Shown here piece by piece: positions 34,835 to 44,300 of a stretch of DNA of 64,000 bases. Both the position numbers and the translations under genes were made by a program. Source of the DNA: an uncultured Oscillibacter sp. (lineage in GTDB: Bacteria > Bacillota > Clostridia > Oscillospirales > Oscillospiraceae). Within the stretch, counting starts at the first letter, position 1, and each line of letters starts with the position of its first letter. The notes under the pieces are model-generated. The model worked only from the letters and a program-made list of their open reading frames with translations, searched no databases and was not told the DNA's origin. The DNA lies in contig CAKTMK010000004.1 of the NCBI GenBank assembly GCA_934574045.1, forward strand, positions 1 through 64,000, read 5' to 3'.

Positions 34835-35521
34835 ATGCAGCACCTGTTTCCGGACGGCGCGCCGCTGGCGCTGCTGCTGGCCGTGACGGCGGTGTTCTCC
34901 TACTTCTGCGGCTGCTTCAACGGCGCGGTCATCGTCTCCAAGTATATCCTGCGGGACGACGTGCGCACCCACGGCAGCGGCAACGCCGGTCTGACCAACT
35001 TCTTCCGCACCTTCGGCGGGCCGCTGACTCTTGTGGTGATCCTGTGCGACGTATTTAAGGCGGTGGCGGCCCTGCTGGTGAGCGGGTACGTGATCGGCAG
35101 CGGCTATGCCGATTTTCTCTCCGCGGACGTTGCCACCGCGTACTGGCATACGTTCGCAAAGTACTGGGCGGGGATTTTCTGCCTGCTGGGGCATATGTTC
35201 CCCTGCATGTTCCAGTTCAAGGGCGGCAAGGGCATCCTCTCCGGCGGGACCATCGCCCTGATGCTGGACTGGCGCATCGCGCTGGTGGTGTGGGGCGGCT
35301 TTCTGCTGCTGGCCGCGGCCACGCGGTACGTCTCCCTCGGCTCCGTCTGGGCCGGGGCCAGCTTCCCGTTCGTTTCGTGGTACTGCTACCCGTACCCCGC
35401 GGTCGTCGCGCTGGCGTTTGTGATCGGGGGGCTGGTGGTGTGGCAGCACCGGACGAACATCCGGCGGCTGCTGGACGGGAATGAGAACAAATTCAGCTTC
35501 CATCACAAGACGGATACATAA
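34835..35521 (+). CDS. plsY: Acyl-phosphate:glycerol-3-phosphate acyltransferase PlsY
   Basis: A 228-aa membrane acyltransferase; I take the ATG at 34835 because GGAGG lies 7 bases before it, just inside the end of der. The motif GSGNAGLTNFFR is the conserved glycerol-phosphate loop, and FKGGKGI and the later helices match. It makes lysophosphatidic acid from acyl-phosphate (from PlsX, not in the window). Confidence 0.93.
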   Translation: MQHLFPDGAPLALLLAVTAVFSYFCGCFNGAVIVSKYILRDDVRTHGSGNAGLTNFFRTFGGPLTLVVILCDVFKAVAALLVSGYVIGSGYADFLSADVATAYWHTFAKYWAGIFCLLGHMFPCMFQFKGGKGILSGGTIALMLDWRIALVVWGGFLLLAAATRYVSLGSVWAGASFPFVSWYCYPYPAVVALAFVIGGLVVWQHRTNIRRLLDGNENKFSFHHKTDT

Positions 35522-35551
35522 AGAAACGATCCGAAAGGACGGGGTAGACAT

Positions 35552-36553
35552 ATGAAAACAGTGGTGATCGGTTCCGGCGGCTGGGGAACGGCTCTGGCCA
35601 TGGTGCTGTGCGACAACGGACACGAGGTGACGCTCTGGTCCCACGATCCGGAAAAAGCGGAGAAAATGACGCAGACCCGGCGCAATCCCCTCCTGCCGGA
35701 TGTGGAGCTGCCGGAGGCGCTGAAGATCAGCGGCGACATCTCCTGCGTGGCCGGGGCGGAGCTGGTGGTTTCCGCTTCGCCGTCCTACGCGGTGCGCAGC
35801 AACATCCGCAGGGCGGCGCCGTTTCTGGACGCACGGACGGTGCTGGTGTCCGTGTCCAAGGGCGTGGAGCGGGACACCAATCTGCGCATGAGCCAGCTCC
35901 TGCAGGAGGAGACGAAGAATCTGTGCCGCGTGACGGCGCTCTCCGGCCCCTCCCACGCCGAGGAGGTCAGCATCCGCCAGCCCACCGGCTGCGTGGCGGC
36001 GGGGGAGGACGGCGCGGCGGTCAAGCTGGTGCAGGACGCATTCATGAACCCCTATTTCCGGGTGTATACCAGTCCGGACATCGTGGGCGTGGAGCTGGGC
36101 GGCGCGCTGAAAAACGTGGTGGCTCTGAGCTGCGGCATCTGCGACGGCATGGGCTATCAGGACAACACCAAGGCTCTGCTGATGACCCGCGCCATGGCGG
36201 AGATCGCCCGGCTGGGCGAGACGCTGGGTGGGCGGCGGCAGACCTTCGCGGGCCTTGCCGGGATGGGCGACCTGATCGTCACCTGCACCTCCATGCACTC
36301 CCGCAACCGCCGGGCCGGCATCCTGATCGGTCAGGGGAAAACGGCCCAGCAGGCGATGGAGGAGGTCGGCGCGGTGGTGGAGGGCTACTACGCCGCCGAG
36401 AGCGTCTATCAGCTCGGGCAGAAGGCGGGCGTGGAAATGCCCATCTGCACCTGCGCCTATCAGGTCCTCTATCAGGGCAAACAGGTCCGGGACGTGGTGA
36501 CGGAGCTGATGACCCGCTCGAAAAAGGACGAGCTGGGTTACGACTGGATGTGA
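35552..36553 (+). CDS. gpsA: Glycerol-3-phosphate dehydrogenase [NAD(P)+]
   Basis: A 333-aa GpsA: N-terminal Rossmann motif GSGGWGTALA, SKGVERDT, GPSHAEEV, and GALKNVVALSCGICDGMGY holding the catalytic Lys. It makes glycerol-3-phosphate, the PlsY substrate, explaining the operon. Confidence 0.96.
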   Translation: MKTVVIGSGGWGTALAMVLCDNGHEVTLWSHDPEKAEKMTQTRRNPLLPDVELPEALKISGDISCVAGAELVVSASPSYAVRSNIRRAAPFLDARTVLVSVSKGVERDTNLRMSQLLQEETKNLCRVTALSGPSHAEEVSIRQPTGCVAAGEDGAAVKLVQDAFMNPYFRVYTSPDIVGVELGGALKNVVALSCGICDGMGYQDNTKALLMTRAMAEIARLGETLGGRRQTFAGLAGMGDLIVTCTSMHSRNRRAGILIGQGKTAQQAMEEVGAVVEGYYAAESVYQLGQKAGVEMPICTCAYQVLYQGKQVRDVVTELMTRSKKDELGYDWM

Positions 36554-36556
36554 AAA

Positions 36557-36595
36557 CAGCGCGCGGACGCAGATGCGTCCGCGCGCTGATTTTTT
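36557..36595 (+). terminator. Terminator after gpsA
   Basis: A 14-bp stem CAGCGCGCGGACGC with complement (36557-36570, 36575-36588) is followed by a T6 run after A. Confidence 0.85.
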
Positions 36596-36844
36596 GTACG
36601 TAGGACGGCCGATTTCCCCGCGCCGTCTGATGTACGCCGCTTTTCGCCTGCAAGGACCGGAGACGGAATGGGACGGGGCCTTCTGCATGAACAGCCCCGG
36701 CCGGATGATCCCGGCGTACAAGCTCAGCGGAATGAGACTGCGCGTCCGCTCATGCGGATGAACGCGGCCCCGGCCTGCGCCGTCTGGCGCGCACCGGAGA
36801 GAGATCTGCCGCCCTGCGGGGGAATGGGCTGAAAATCGGGCATG
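36596..36844. other. Gene-free stretch between gpsA and rpmB
   Basis: About 250 bases without a ribosome binding site plus frame that fits. I see no tRNA-like or riboswitch-like pattern and give no call. Confidence 0.3.
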
Positions 36845-36876
36845 AAAAAGCGTCCGGGCCAAATGGCTCGGACGCT
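36845..36876 (-). terminator. Terminator of rpmB
   Basis: GCGTCCGAGCC-ATTT-GGCCCGGACGC, then TTTTT, on the minus strand, 14 bases after the rpmB stop. Confidence 0.85.
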
Positions 36877-36889
36877 GATCTTGCTTGCA

Positions 36890-37078
36890 TCAGATCGCTC
36901 TGGTGACTTTGCCGGAACGCAGGCACCGGGTACAAACATATACATGGCGCGGCGTACCATTGACGACTGCCTTGACACGCTTTACATTGGGCTTCCAGGG
37001 ACGATTGGCACGTCTGTGGGAGTGAGACACCTTGATGCCGAAGGTGATACCCTTATCGCAAAACTCGCACTTAGCCAT
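36890..37078 (-). CDS. rpmB: 50S ribosomal protein L28
   Basis: A 62-aa L28 starting AKCEFCDKGITFGIKVSHS, with cysteine pairs CEFC and CTRC forming the zinc-binding version. GGAGGTG 7 bases before ATG at 37078 sets the start. It is a single gene between its own promoter and terminator. Confidence 0.97.
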   Translation of the reverse strand: MAKCEFCDKGITFGIKVSHSHRRANRPWKPNVKRVKAVVNGTPRHVYVCTRCLRSGKVTRAI

Positions 37079-37135
37079 CCGTTGCACCTCCTCGCTGTTG
37101 CGGACTTGCGCCTCTTACTCATAGGCACAGCTGAT

Positions 37136-37164
37136 ATCATAACAGAAAAAGATGTAAAAAGCAA
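37136..37164 (-). promoter_or_regulatory. Promoter of rpmB
   Basis: On the minus strand TTGCTT (37159-37164), 17 bp, TATGAT (37136-37141), in an A/T-rich region divergent from the hprK promoter. Confidence 0.75.
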
Positions 37165-37216
37165 GTGGAAATTTCAAAAAATTCAAAAAATAAAAAACGG
37201 GCCAAAATGGAAACGG

Positions 37217-37245
37217 TTGCGTAAAAGCGGCCGATGGGCTATAAT
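37217..37245 (+). promoter_or_regulatory. Promoter of the hprK-dnaE run
   Basis: TTGCGT (37217-37222), 17 bp, TATAAT (37240-37245), 122 bases before the hprK ATG. The leader contains an unstructured GC-rich stretch. Confidence 0.7.
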
Positions 37246-37366
37246 ATCAGATGTGATCCGGAGACGGCCCGCACTCTGCGGCGGCTCCGGGCAGACGCGG
37301 GCGCGGAGCGCCCGGACGACTAGACCGCGGACGGGCGACGGCCCCCGCGGGGGAAGGCGGGCACTT

Positions 37367-38302
37367 ATGGCGGATAAAGGCTTGAAAATGAAGGAGTTCG
37401 TGTCTGCGTTCGATCTGCAGATCCTCAACCGGGGCGCGGATTTTGACGACGCGGTCCTCTCCATCACGGACGTGAACCGGCCCGGACTTCAGTTCATGGG
37501 CTTTTTTGATTACTTCGACCCCCGCCGCCTTCAGGTGATCGGCAAGGCGGAGGTCACATATCTCAAGGGGCTGACCACGCAGGAGCGGAAAAAGGAATTT
37601 GATGACCTGTTTCTCTACGATATCCCGGCGCTGGTCATCGCCCGGAATCTGGACTGCTTCCCAGAGTGCCTGCAAAGTGCGCAGGAGCACGAGCGGACGC
37701 TGCTGCGCACGGCGGAGACCACCGTGGACTTCACCGCCCACACCATCGAGTTCCTCAACCGGAAGCTGGCCCCCACCATCGGCCGCCACGGCGTCCTGCT
37801 GGACATTTACGGCGAGGGCGTGATGATTACCGGCGACTCCGGCGTGGGCAAGAGCGAGACGGCCATCGAGCTTATCATGCGGGGCCACCGGCTGGTGGCG
37901 GACGATTCGGTGGACATCCAGCGGGTGTCCAACCAGCTTTACGGCGCGTCGCCTGAGATGATCCGGCACTATATCGAGCTGCGGGGCATCGGCGTGATCG
38001 ACGTGCGGCAGCTTTTTGGGATGCGGGCTATCAAGACCGAGGCCCAGATCGACCTTGTGGTGCATCTGGAGCCGTGGGACAGCAAGAAGATCTACGACCG
38101 GCTGGGCATCGAGGACCACTACACGGAAATTCTGGACCTTCAGGTCCCCTGCGTCACCATCCCGGTCCGGCCGGGGCGGAATCTGGCCAGCATCGTGGAG
38201 GTGGCGGCCATGAACAACCGCCTGCGCCGCTTCGGCTTCAACGCGGCGGAGGAGCTGGTCCGCCGGGTGGACGAACAGGCCAGCCGGGGCGGCCCGGTCT
38301 GA
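37367..38302 (+). CDS. hprK: HPr kinase/phosphorylase
   Basis: A 311-aa HprK. The Walker A GDSGVGKS is at residues 156-163, the HGVLLDIYGEGV segment with catalytic His at 141, and the signature ELRGIGVIDVRQLFG. It phosphorylates HPr on Ser46 to drive carbon catabolite repression. The start at 37367 is preferred (GGAAGG upstream); ATG at 37388 is an alternative. Confidence 0.95.
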   Translation: MADKGLKMKEFVSAFDLQILNRGADFDDAVLSITDVNRPGLQFMGFFDYFDPRRLQVIGKAEVTYLKGLTTQERKKEFDDLFLYDIPALVIARNLDCFPECLQSAQEHERTLLRTAETTVDFTAHTIEFLNRKLAPTIGRHGVLLDIYGEGVMITGDSGVGKSETAIELIMRGHRLVADDSVDIQRVSNQLYGASPEMIRHYIELRGIGVIDVRQLFGMRAIKTEAQIDLVVHLEPWDSKKIYDRLGIEDHYTEILDLQVPCVTIPVRPGRNLASIVEVAAMNNRLRRFGFNAAEELVRRVDEQASRGGPV

Positions 38303-38320
38303 GGAAAGGAGACGGAGCGC

Positions 38321-39268
38321 GTGTACGTCGGCATCGACATCGGCGGAACGAATCTGAAGGCGGGGCTGGTGGACGGCGAGGGCCGTCTGCTGGCGGCGCG
38401 GCGGACGCCGCTGGGGCCGTTTCAGGGCGGGGAGTACTTCGTCCGACGGCTGGCGGAACTGACGGCGCAGGTGTGCCGGGACGGCGGCGTGCCGCCGGGA
38501 GAGCTGGAGTATGTGGGCATGGGCGTTCCCGGCGCGGTGGCCGGGAGCGAGATCGTGTACACCTGCAACATCCCGCTGAAAAACGTGCCGGTGGGGCGGC
38601 TGTTCAGCCAGTATCTGGACGTGCCGGTGCGGCTGGCCAACGACGCGGACTGCGCCGCCGTGGGCGAGTATTTCTGCGGCGCGGGCCGGGGCACGAAGCA
38701 TTTCGCCGTGGTGACGCTGGGGACCGGCGTGGGCGGCGGCTTCATTCTGAACGGAAAGCTCTGCTCCGGCGGCGGCATGGCTGGCGAGGTGGGGCATATG
38801 GTGGTGGAGCGGGGCGGCGAGCCCTGCGCCTGCGGCCGCCGGGGCTGCTGGGAGGCATATGCCTCCGCCACGGCGCTGATCCGCATGACCAGAGAGACGA
38901 TGGAACGGGAGCGGGACAGCCTTTTGTGGGAGGTCTCACAGGGCGGCGCCGCCGTCACCGGACGGACGGCCTTTGACGCGGCCCTGCGGGGCGACGGCGC
39001 GGCAAGGGCGCTCTGCCGCCGGTACGCGGAGTATGTGGCGGTGGGCGTCGTGAACCTGATGAACATTCTGCAGCCGGAGCGGCTGGCTCTCGGCGGCGGC
39101 GTGGGCGAGGCGGAGGACGAACTGCTGCTGACGCCGGTGCGGGAGATCGCGGCGCGGGAGAGCTACGCCGCCCGCTGCGGCGGCGCGCAGACCGAGGTGG
39201 TCCAGGCGGAGCTTGGAAACGACGCGGGCGTGATCGGCGCGGCGCTGCTGGGCCGCGCGGCGGAATAA
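38321..39268 (+). CDS. ROK-family sugar kinase (glucokinase-like)
   Basis: A 315-aa ROK kinase with a GTG start after GGAAAGGAG. N-terminal phosphate loop YVGIDIGGTNLKAG; the ROK zinc motif CACGRRGCWE; the DxGxG-like motif GTGVGGGFI. Probably phosphorylates glucose or a related sugar. Its position after hprK fits carbon entry control. Confidence 0.88.
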   Translation: MYVGIDIGGTNLKAGLVDGEGRLLAARRTPLGPFQGGEYFVRRLAELTAQVCRDGGVPPGELEYVGMGVPGAVAGSEIVYTCNIPLKNVPVGRLFSQYLDVPVRLANDADCAAVGEYFCGAGRGTKHFAVVTLGTGVGGGFILNGKLCSGGGMAGEVGHMVVERGGEPCACGRRGCWEAYASATALIRMTRETMERERDSLLWEVSQGGAAVTGRTAFDAALRGDGAARALCRRYAEYVAVGVVNLMNILQPERLALGGGVGEAEDELLLTPVREIAARESYAARCGGAQTEVVQAELGNDAGVIGAALLGRAAE

Positions 39269-39288
39269 CGGGAAATGGGAGGTCCTGC

Positions 39289-40209
39289 ATGGATTGGACG
39301 GAGGAGCTGGACAACTGGGCGGCGGAGTATCTGCCGGATCTGGAGCTGAGACGGGAGGAACCCATGAGCCGCCACACCTCGTTCCGCATCGGCGGACCGG
39401 CCCGGCGGATGGCGTTCCCCAAAAGCGGTGAGCAGGTCGTGCTGCTGACGGACTTTGCCCGCCGGTGCGGTGCGCGGCCGCTGGTGATCGGGAACGGCAC
39501 GAATCTGCTGGCCCCGGACGAGGGGCTGGACCGGCTGGTGATCGACGCTTCGGCGGGGCTGAACCGGCTGGAGCCGGGGCCGGAGCCGCGCTGCGTGACG
39601 GCGCAGGCGGGCGCTCCGCTGGCGCGGCTGGCGGACTTCGCCCAGAAGCGGGGCCTTGCCGGCCTTGCGTTTGCCCACGGCATTCCCGGCACGGTGGGCG
39701 GCGCGGTGTGCATGAACGCCGGGGCCTACGGCGGCGAGATGGCGCAGGTGATCCGCTCCGTGACGCTGCTGGACCCGGCGGAGGGCGTAAAGACCCTGAC
39801 GGGGGAGCAGATGGACTTCGGCTACCGCCGCAGTGCGCTGACGGAGCATCCGGACTGGATCGTGCTGTCCGCTGTGTTCGCGCTGGAGGACGGCGACCCG
39901 GCGCAGATCCGGGCGGAGATGGACGCGCTGATGGCCCGGCGGCGGGCCAGCCAGCCGCTGGAGCTGCCCAGCGCGGGCAGCACCTTCAAGCGGCCGGAGG
40001 GCTATTTTGCCGGGACGCTGATCGACCAGTGCGGTCTCAAGGGACTGCGCGTGGGCGGCGCGCAGGTCAGCGAAAAGCACGCGGGCTTCGTCGTCAACCG
40101 CGGCGGGGCCACCTGCGCGGATGTGACGGCGCTGATCGCGCAGGTGCAGGCGCGGGTACTGGAAAAAACGGGCGTCCGGCTGGAGCCGGAGGTCAGGATC
40201 GTCCGGTAA
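39289..40209 (+). CDS. murB: UDP-N-acetylenolpyruvoylglucosamine reductase MurB
   Basis: A 306-aa FAD enzyme. FAD motifs SFRIGGPA, GNGTNLL and GIPGTVGGAVCMNAGAYGGEM, and the catalytic SAGSTFKRPEG-with-Glu ending SEKHAGFVVN. No extra type I loop, so it is the shorter type II form. It makes UDP-MurNAc for the cell wall. Confidence 0.96.
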   Translation: MDWTEELDNWAAEYLPDLELRREEPMSRHTSFRIGGPARRMAFPKSGEQVVLLTDFARRCGARPLVIGNGTNLLAPDEGLDRLVIDASAGLNRLEPGPEPRCVTAQAGAPLARLADFAQKRGLAGLAFAHGIPGTVGGAVCMNAGAYGGEMAQVIRSVTLLDPAEGVKTLTGEQMDFGYRRSALTEHPDWIVLSAVFALEDGDPAQIRAEMDALMARRRASQPLELPSAGSTFKRPEGYFAGTLIDQCGLKGLRVGGAQVSEKHAGFVVNRGGATCADVTALIAQVQARVLEKTGVRLEPEVRIVR

Positions 40210-40242
40210 GGCCGGACGGGGAGAGAGAAACGGAGCATTTGC

Positions 40243-41103
40243 ATGGAGATCTTGATTATTTCCGGGCTGTCCGGAGCGGGGAAGAGCAAGGCTGCCTCCT
40301 TTCTGGAGGACATCGGCTTTTATATCGTGGACAATATGCCGGCGGCCATGATTTTGAAATTCGCGGAATTCTGTGCCGGGGGCAACGGACGCTACGACCG
40401 GGTGGCACTGGTGTACGACGTGCGCACGGCGGAGTCCTTCACAGAGCTGTTCGATGTGCTCGACAAGCTGCGGGGCATGGGCGGCGTGTGCCGGATGCTG
40501 TTTTTGCAGGCGTCGCCGGAGACCGTTATCAAGCGGTATAAGGAGACGCGGCGGCGCCACCCCCTCAGCGCCGGGGCCGACACGCTGGAGGAGGCCGTCC
40601 GCCGGGAGGCGGAGGTCATGCGCCCCGTGCGGGAGCGGGCGGACTATGTGATCGACACCAGCAGTCTGTCCACCGCCCAGCTCCGGGCGGAGATCCTGCG
40701 CCTGTTCAGCGGCAAGGACGAGAAGGCGGGCATGACCGTGGCGGTCACGTCCTTCGGTTTCAAGTACGGCCTGCCGCTGGAGGCGGATCTGGTGCTGGAC
40801 GTGCGGTTCATGCCCAATCCCTTTTACATCGAGACGCTGCGCCGCAAGACAGGGTTGGACAAGGCGGTGTCGGACTACGTATTTTCGTTCCAGCAGACGC
40901 GGGACTTTCTGGAAAAGCTGGAGGATCTTCTGAAGCTGACGCTGCCGCTGTACGCCGAGGAGGGCAAGACCAGCCTGACCATCGCCGTGGGCTGCACCGG
41001 CGGACAGCACCGCTCCGTGGCCATCGCCCACGCGCTGACAGCGTTCGTGCAGGAGCAGGGCTATCCGGTGACGGAGTATCACCGAGATATGCCCCGCGGC
41101 TGA
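40243..41103 (+). CDS. rapZ: RNase adapter / nucleotide-binding protein RapZ (YvcJ)
   Basis: A 286-aa P-loop protein with Walker A GLSGAGKS at residues 8-15 and the C-terminal GCTGGQHRSV motif. In E. coli it controls GlmS through small RNAs; in Firmicutes (YvcJ) its role is less clear. It is followed directly by yvcK and whiA, the standard cluster. Confidence 0.96.
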   Translation: MEILIISGLSGAGKSKAASFLEDIGFYIVDNMPAAMILKFAEFCAGGNGRYDRVALVYDVRTAESFTELFDVLDKLRGMGGVCRMLFLQASPETVIKRYKETRRRHPLSAGADTLEEAVRREAEVMRPVRERADYVIDTSSLSTAQLRAEILRLFSGKDEKAGMTVAVTSFGFKYGLPLEADLVLDVRFMPNPFYIETLRRKTGLDKAVSDYVFSFQQTRDFLEKLEDLLKLTLPLYAEEGKTSLTIAVGCTGGQHRSVAIAHALTAFVQEQGYPVTEYHRDMPRG

Positions 41104-41122
41104 GAGCGCGGAAGGGAGGACC

Positions 41123-42193
41123 ATGGAACGTCAACGGGCATCCTATCGCCTGCCCCGGGCGCGGGGACCGCGGATCGCCGCCATCGGCGGCGGACACGGC
41201 CTTTCCACCATGCTGCGGGGATTGAAGCAGTACACGGAAAATATCACCGCCATTGTCACGGTGGCGGACGACGGCGGCGGCTCCGGCATGCTGCGCCACG
41301 ATCTTGGGATGCCTCCGCCGGGGGACATCCGCAATTGTCTGGAGGCGCTGGCCAACACGGAGCCGCTGATGGCCGAACTGCTGCACTACCGCTTTTCCGA
41401 CGGGACGCTGGCGGGCCAGAGCTTCGGCAACCTGTTCCTCGCGGCGCTCAACGGCATCTCGCCCTCCTTCGATCAGGCGGTGACCCGCATGAGCGAGGTG
41501 CTGGCCATCACGGGGCGGGTCCTGCCCGTCACGAATGCCAACGTACAGCTGGAGGCCGAGTTTGAAAACGGCGTCCGGGTGGTGGGCGAGTCCAAGATCT
41601 TCTGCTGCAAAAAGGAGCAGGACTGCCGCATCCGGCAGGTCCGGCTCCTGCCGGAGCACCCCCGGGCGCTCCGCGCGGCGGCGGAGGCCATCGAGAACGC
41701 GGACATGGTGGTGCTGGGGCCGGGGAGCCTGTACACCAGCATCATCCCCAACCTGCTGGTGGACGGCATCGTGGAGGCTATTCAGGCGTCCGACGGGCTG
41801 AAGGTCTACGTCTGCAACGTGATGACCCAGGAGGGGGAGACGGAGGGCTATACCGCCGCCGACCACATCGCGGCGCTGTTCAAGCACTCCGTGCCGGGGC
41901 TGTTCAGCCTGTGCCTGACCAATTCCTCGCCCATCCCCCGGGGCGTCGCCGCGCGGTACGCCGAGGAGGGCGCGGAGCTGATCCGCTGCGACCGGGAGCG
42001 GTGCGCCGAGCTGGGCGTGGAGATCGTGAACCGGCCGGTGGCCACAGTGGAAAACGGCTTTGTCCGCCACGAGCCGGGCCATCTCGCCCGGGAGCTGATC
42101 CTGCTCCACGCGGAGCGCAGCGTCCGCATCGCGGGCGCCGGCTCGGCCGGGGACTTTTACCGGGTGGAGCAGCCCGGCGGCCGCGGCCGCTGA
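41123..42193 (+). CDS. yvcK: Gluconeogenesis factor YvcK (CofD-like)
   Basis: A 356-aa CofD-like protein beginning (after a basic N-terminus) RIAAIGGGHGLSTMLRGLK, with VADDGGGSGMLRHDLGMPPPGDIRNCLEALAN. It binds UDP-sugars and is needed for growth on gluconeogenic carbon and for normal cell shape. Its start lies 19 bases after rapZ. Confidence 0.95.
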   Translation: MERQRASYRLPRARGPRIAAIGGGHGLSTMLRGLKQYTENITAIVTVADDGGGSGMLRHDLGMPPPGDIRNCLEALANTEPLMAELLHYRFSDGTLAGQSFGNLFLAALNGISPSFDQAVTRMSEVLAITGRVLPVTNANVQLEAEFENGVRVVGESKIFCCKKEQDCRIRQVRLLPEHPRALRAAAEAIENADMVVLGPGSLYTSIIPNLLVDGIVEAIQASDGLKVYVCNVMTQEGETEGYTAADHIAALFKHSVPGLFSLCLTNSSPIPRGVAARYAEEGAELIRCDRERCAELGVEIVNRPVATVENGFVRHEPGHLARELILLHAERSVRIAGAGSAGDFYRVEQPGGRGR

Positions 42194-42247
42194 ATCGGTT
42201 TACATAAGATATAGACCGCGCGCCGCGCGGAACGGAAGGAGAGCGGG

Positions 42248-43174
42248 ATGTCCTTTTCCTACGAAGTGAAAAACGAGCTTTGCCGTCTGGAGGTCCAGCG
42301 GCACTGCTGCGCCCGGGCGGAGGCTTACGGCATCCTGCTCTACTGCAACACCTTCAACTCCGGCGAGGTGCGCATCGTCACGGAAAATCCCAACTTTGCC
42401 ACGCGTCTGCCCCGGCTGTTCCAGCGGGCGTTCCGCATCCAGTTCGACCGCCGTCCAGAGCCGGACACGCCGGGAAAGCTGGTCTTTCAGATCACGGAGC
42501 CGGAAAAGCTGGACCACATCATCGACGCGCTGGGCTACGCGCCGGAGCAGAATCTGGTGCTGCACATCAACTTCGGCCTGCTGGAGGAGGAGTGCTGCCG
42601 GGGGGCGTTCCTGCGGGGCGTATTCTTTGCAGGGGGCAGCGTCACGGACCCGCACAAGCGGTATCATCTGGAGCTGGCCACGTCCCATCTTCAGGTCAGC
42701 CGGGAGCTGGACTCCCTCCTGCGGGACAACGGCTTTCCGCCCAAGAGCGTGAGCCGGAACGGGAGCTGCATCACCTACTTCAAGCAGAGCGACCAGATCG
42801 AGGACTTCCTCACCCGCATCGGCGCGCCGGTGGCGGCGATGCACGTGATGGACGCGAAGATGGAAAAGGACCTGCGCAACAGCGTCAACCGCCGCCTGAA
42901 CTGCGACAACGCCAATCTGGACAAGGCGGTGGACGCGGCGCTGGAGCAGATCGACGCCATCCGGCGGTTGGAGCGCACGGGGCGGCTGGACAAGCTGCCC
43001 GAGCGCCTGCGCCAGACGGCGGCGGCCCGGCTGAAAAATCCGGAGCTGAGCCTTTCGGAGCTGGCGGCGGGCTTTACCCCGGAGATCACCAAGTCCTGTC
43101 TGAATCACCGGCTGCGCAAGCTGATGGAGCTGGCGAGGGCCGTTCCGCCGGAGGATGGGGAGCGCGAAGCATGA
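42248..43174 (+). CDS. whiA: DNA-binding protein WhiA
   Basis: A 308-aa WhiA with the N-terminal LAGLIDADG-like fold (CCRGAFLRGVFFAGGSVTDP) and the C-terminal HTH (LSELAAGFTPEITKSCLNHRLRKLMELA). In Firmicutes it influences cell division and chromosome segregation. Its stop overlaps the next start by 4 bases. Confidence 0.95.
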   Translation: MSFSYEVKNELCRLEVQRHCCARAEAYGILLYCNTFNSGEVRIVTENPNFATRLPRLFQRAFRIQFDRRPEPDTPGKLVFQITEPEKLDHIIDALGYAPEQNLVLHINFGLLEEECCRGAFLRGVFFAGGSVTDPHKRYHLELATSHLQVSRELDSLLRDNGFPPKSVSRNGSCITYFKQSDQIEDFLTRIGAPVAAMHVMDAKMEKDLRNSVNRRLNCDNANLDKAVDAALEQIDAIRRLERTGRLDKLPERLRQTAAARLKNPELSLSELAAGFTPEITKSCLNHRLRKLMELARAVPPEDGEREA

Positions 43175-43791
43175 AAAAGCGGATCATCGACATGGAAAAG
43201 GACCCCCGGCGGGAGCAGTACGCTTACTTCGCGCCGCTGCGCGACCCCTATGTGGGCGTGACCTGCCGGGTGGACGCCGCCGGCTGGCAGAAGCGGCGGA
43301 CGGCCTCCGGCGCGCCGGTCTTTCTGTCGCTGGCATATGAGATCCTTGCGGCGGCCAACTCCGTCCCGGAGCTTCGGCGGCGGATCGAAAACGGGCAGGT
43401 GGTGGAGTACGACCGGTGCCGCTGCTCCTGCACCGTGGCAAAGCCGGACGGGGCCTACGCTTACTGCACACTGGACTGCACGCTGCCGTGGGACGCGTTC
43501 CTGAAGGAGGGGCGCGAACGGCTGGCGGAGGCCCGCAGCGGCGGGACCATGGGGGAGGACGGCGAGAGCGGCGAATACTTTTTCGTCTCCTGCGTTCCGT
43601 GGCTGGACTATACGTCCATGGTCCAGCCCGTGCCGGAGCCGCCGGTCAGCAACGTGCGGCTGGCGTGGGGAAAATGCGTGACGGAAAACGGGAAAACCAG
43701 CCTGCCGGTGACGATCGTGGCGCATCACGCGCTGGCGGACGGCATCCATCTGGCGGCGTTTTTTGACGAACTGAAGCGGCGGCTGGGCTGA
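43171..43791 (+). CDS. Chloramphenicol acetyltransferase-like protein
   Basis: A 206-aa protein of the CAT fold starting KKRIIDMEKDPRREQYAYF. The catalytic HHxxxDG is present as HHALADG near residue 190, and the second conserved part DYTSMV... is similar to CAT-like acetyltransferases. Overlaps whiA by 4 bases. Whether it acetylates chloramphenicol is unknown; many such genes act on other small molecules. Confidence 0.8.
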   Translation: MKKRIIDMEKDPRREQYAYFAPLRDPYVGVTCRVDAAGWQKRRTASGAPVFLSLAYEILAAANSVPELRRRIENGQVVEYDRCRCSCTVAKPDGAYAYCTLDCTLPWDAFLKEGRERLAEARSGGTMGEDGESGEYFFVSCVPWLDYTSMVQPVPEPPVSNVRLAWGKCVTENGKTSLPVTIVAHHALADGIHLAAFFDELKRRLG

Positions 43792-43825
43792 GCCGCGTAA
43801 GAACGAACGAAAGAGGGAGACGGAT

Positions 43826-44269
43826 ATGGACCGCTGCGAACGCGCGATCGAATATCACAAGCGGGGCTGCAACTGCAGCCAGTCGGTGCTGGCGGCCTTC
43901 GCCGACCTGACGGGACTGGGCGAGGCGGGGAGCCTTGCCATTGCCGGGGGCTTCGGCGGCGGCTCGGGAACGGGCGAGCTGTGCGGCGCCATCGCCGGGG
44001 CGGTGATGACGCTCTCCCAGCTCTATCCCGCCACCATCGAGGACCCGGTGAACGGCAAAAAGCGGGCGGTGGGCCTCGCGCGGGAGTTCCAGCGTCGGTT
44101 CGCCCGGCGCTTCGGCCATCTGCGCTGCGCCGACCTGCTGCCGGAGAAGTACCAGCCGGACGAAAACACGCCCGCCGCGCTGCGGCTGGGTCTGACGAAT
44201 CACTGCGAGATCATGATCGCCACCGCGGTGGAGATCGTGGAGGAGATGCTCTCGGAGCAGGCGGCCTGA
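43826..44269 (+). CDS. C_GCAxxG_C_C family redox-type protein
   Basis: A 147-aa protein with the family pattern: C15 and C17 (KRGCNCSQSV), then ELCGAIAGAV (the GCAxxG-like segment), and two late cysteines (HLRCADLL and NHCEIM). The family is a putative redox or metal-binding protein with no proven substrate. It lies between the CAT-like gene and dnaE on the same strand. Confidence 0.85.
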   Translation: MDRCERAIEYHKRGCNCSQSVLAAFADLTGLGEAGSLAIAGGFGGGSGTGELCGAIAGAVMTLSQLYPATIEDPVNGKKRAVGLAREFQRRFARRFGHLRCADLLPEKYQPDENTPAALRLGLTNHCEIMIATAVEIVEEMLSEQAA

Positions 44270-44300
44270 GGGCCGGAGATCACCCGAAAAGGAGCGAGCC

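Noticed and set aside
36596..36844. A possible small RNA between gpsA and rpmB
   Set aside because: No promoter, no conserved fold and no terminator beyond the two that belong to the neighbouring genes.
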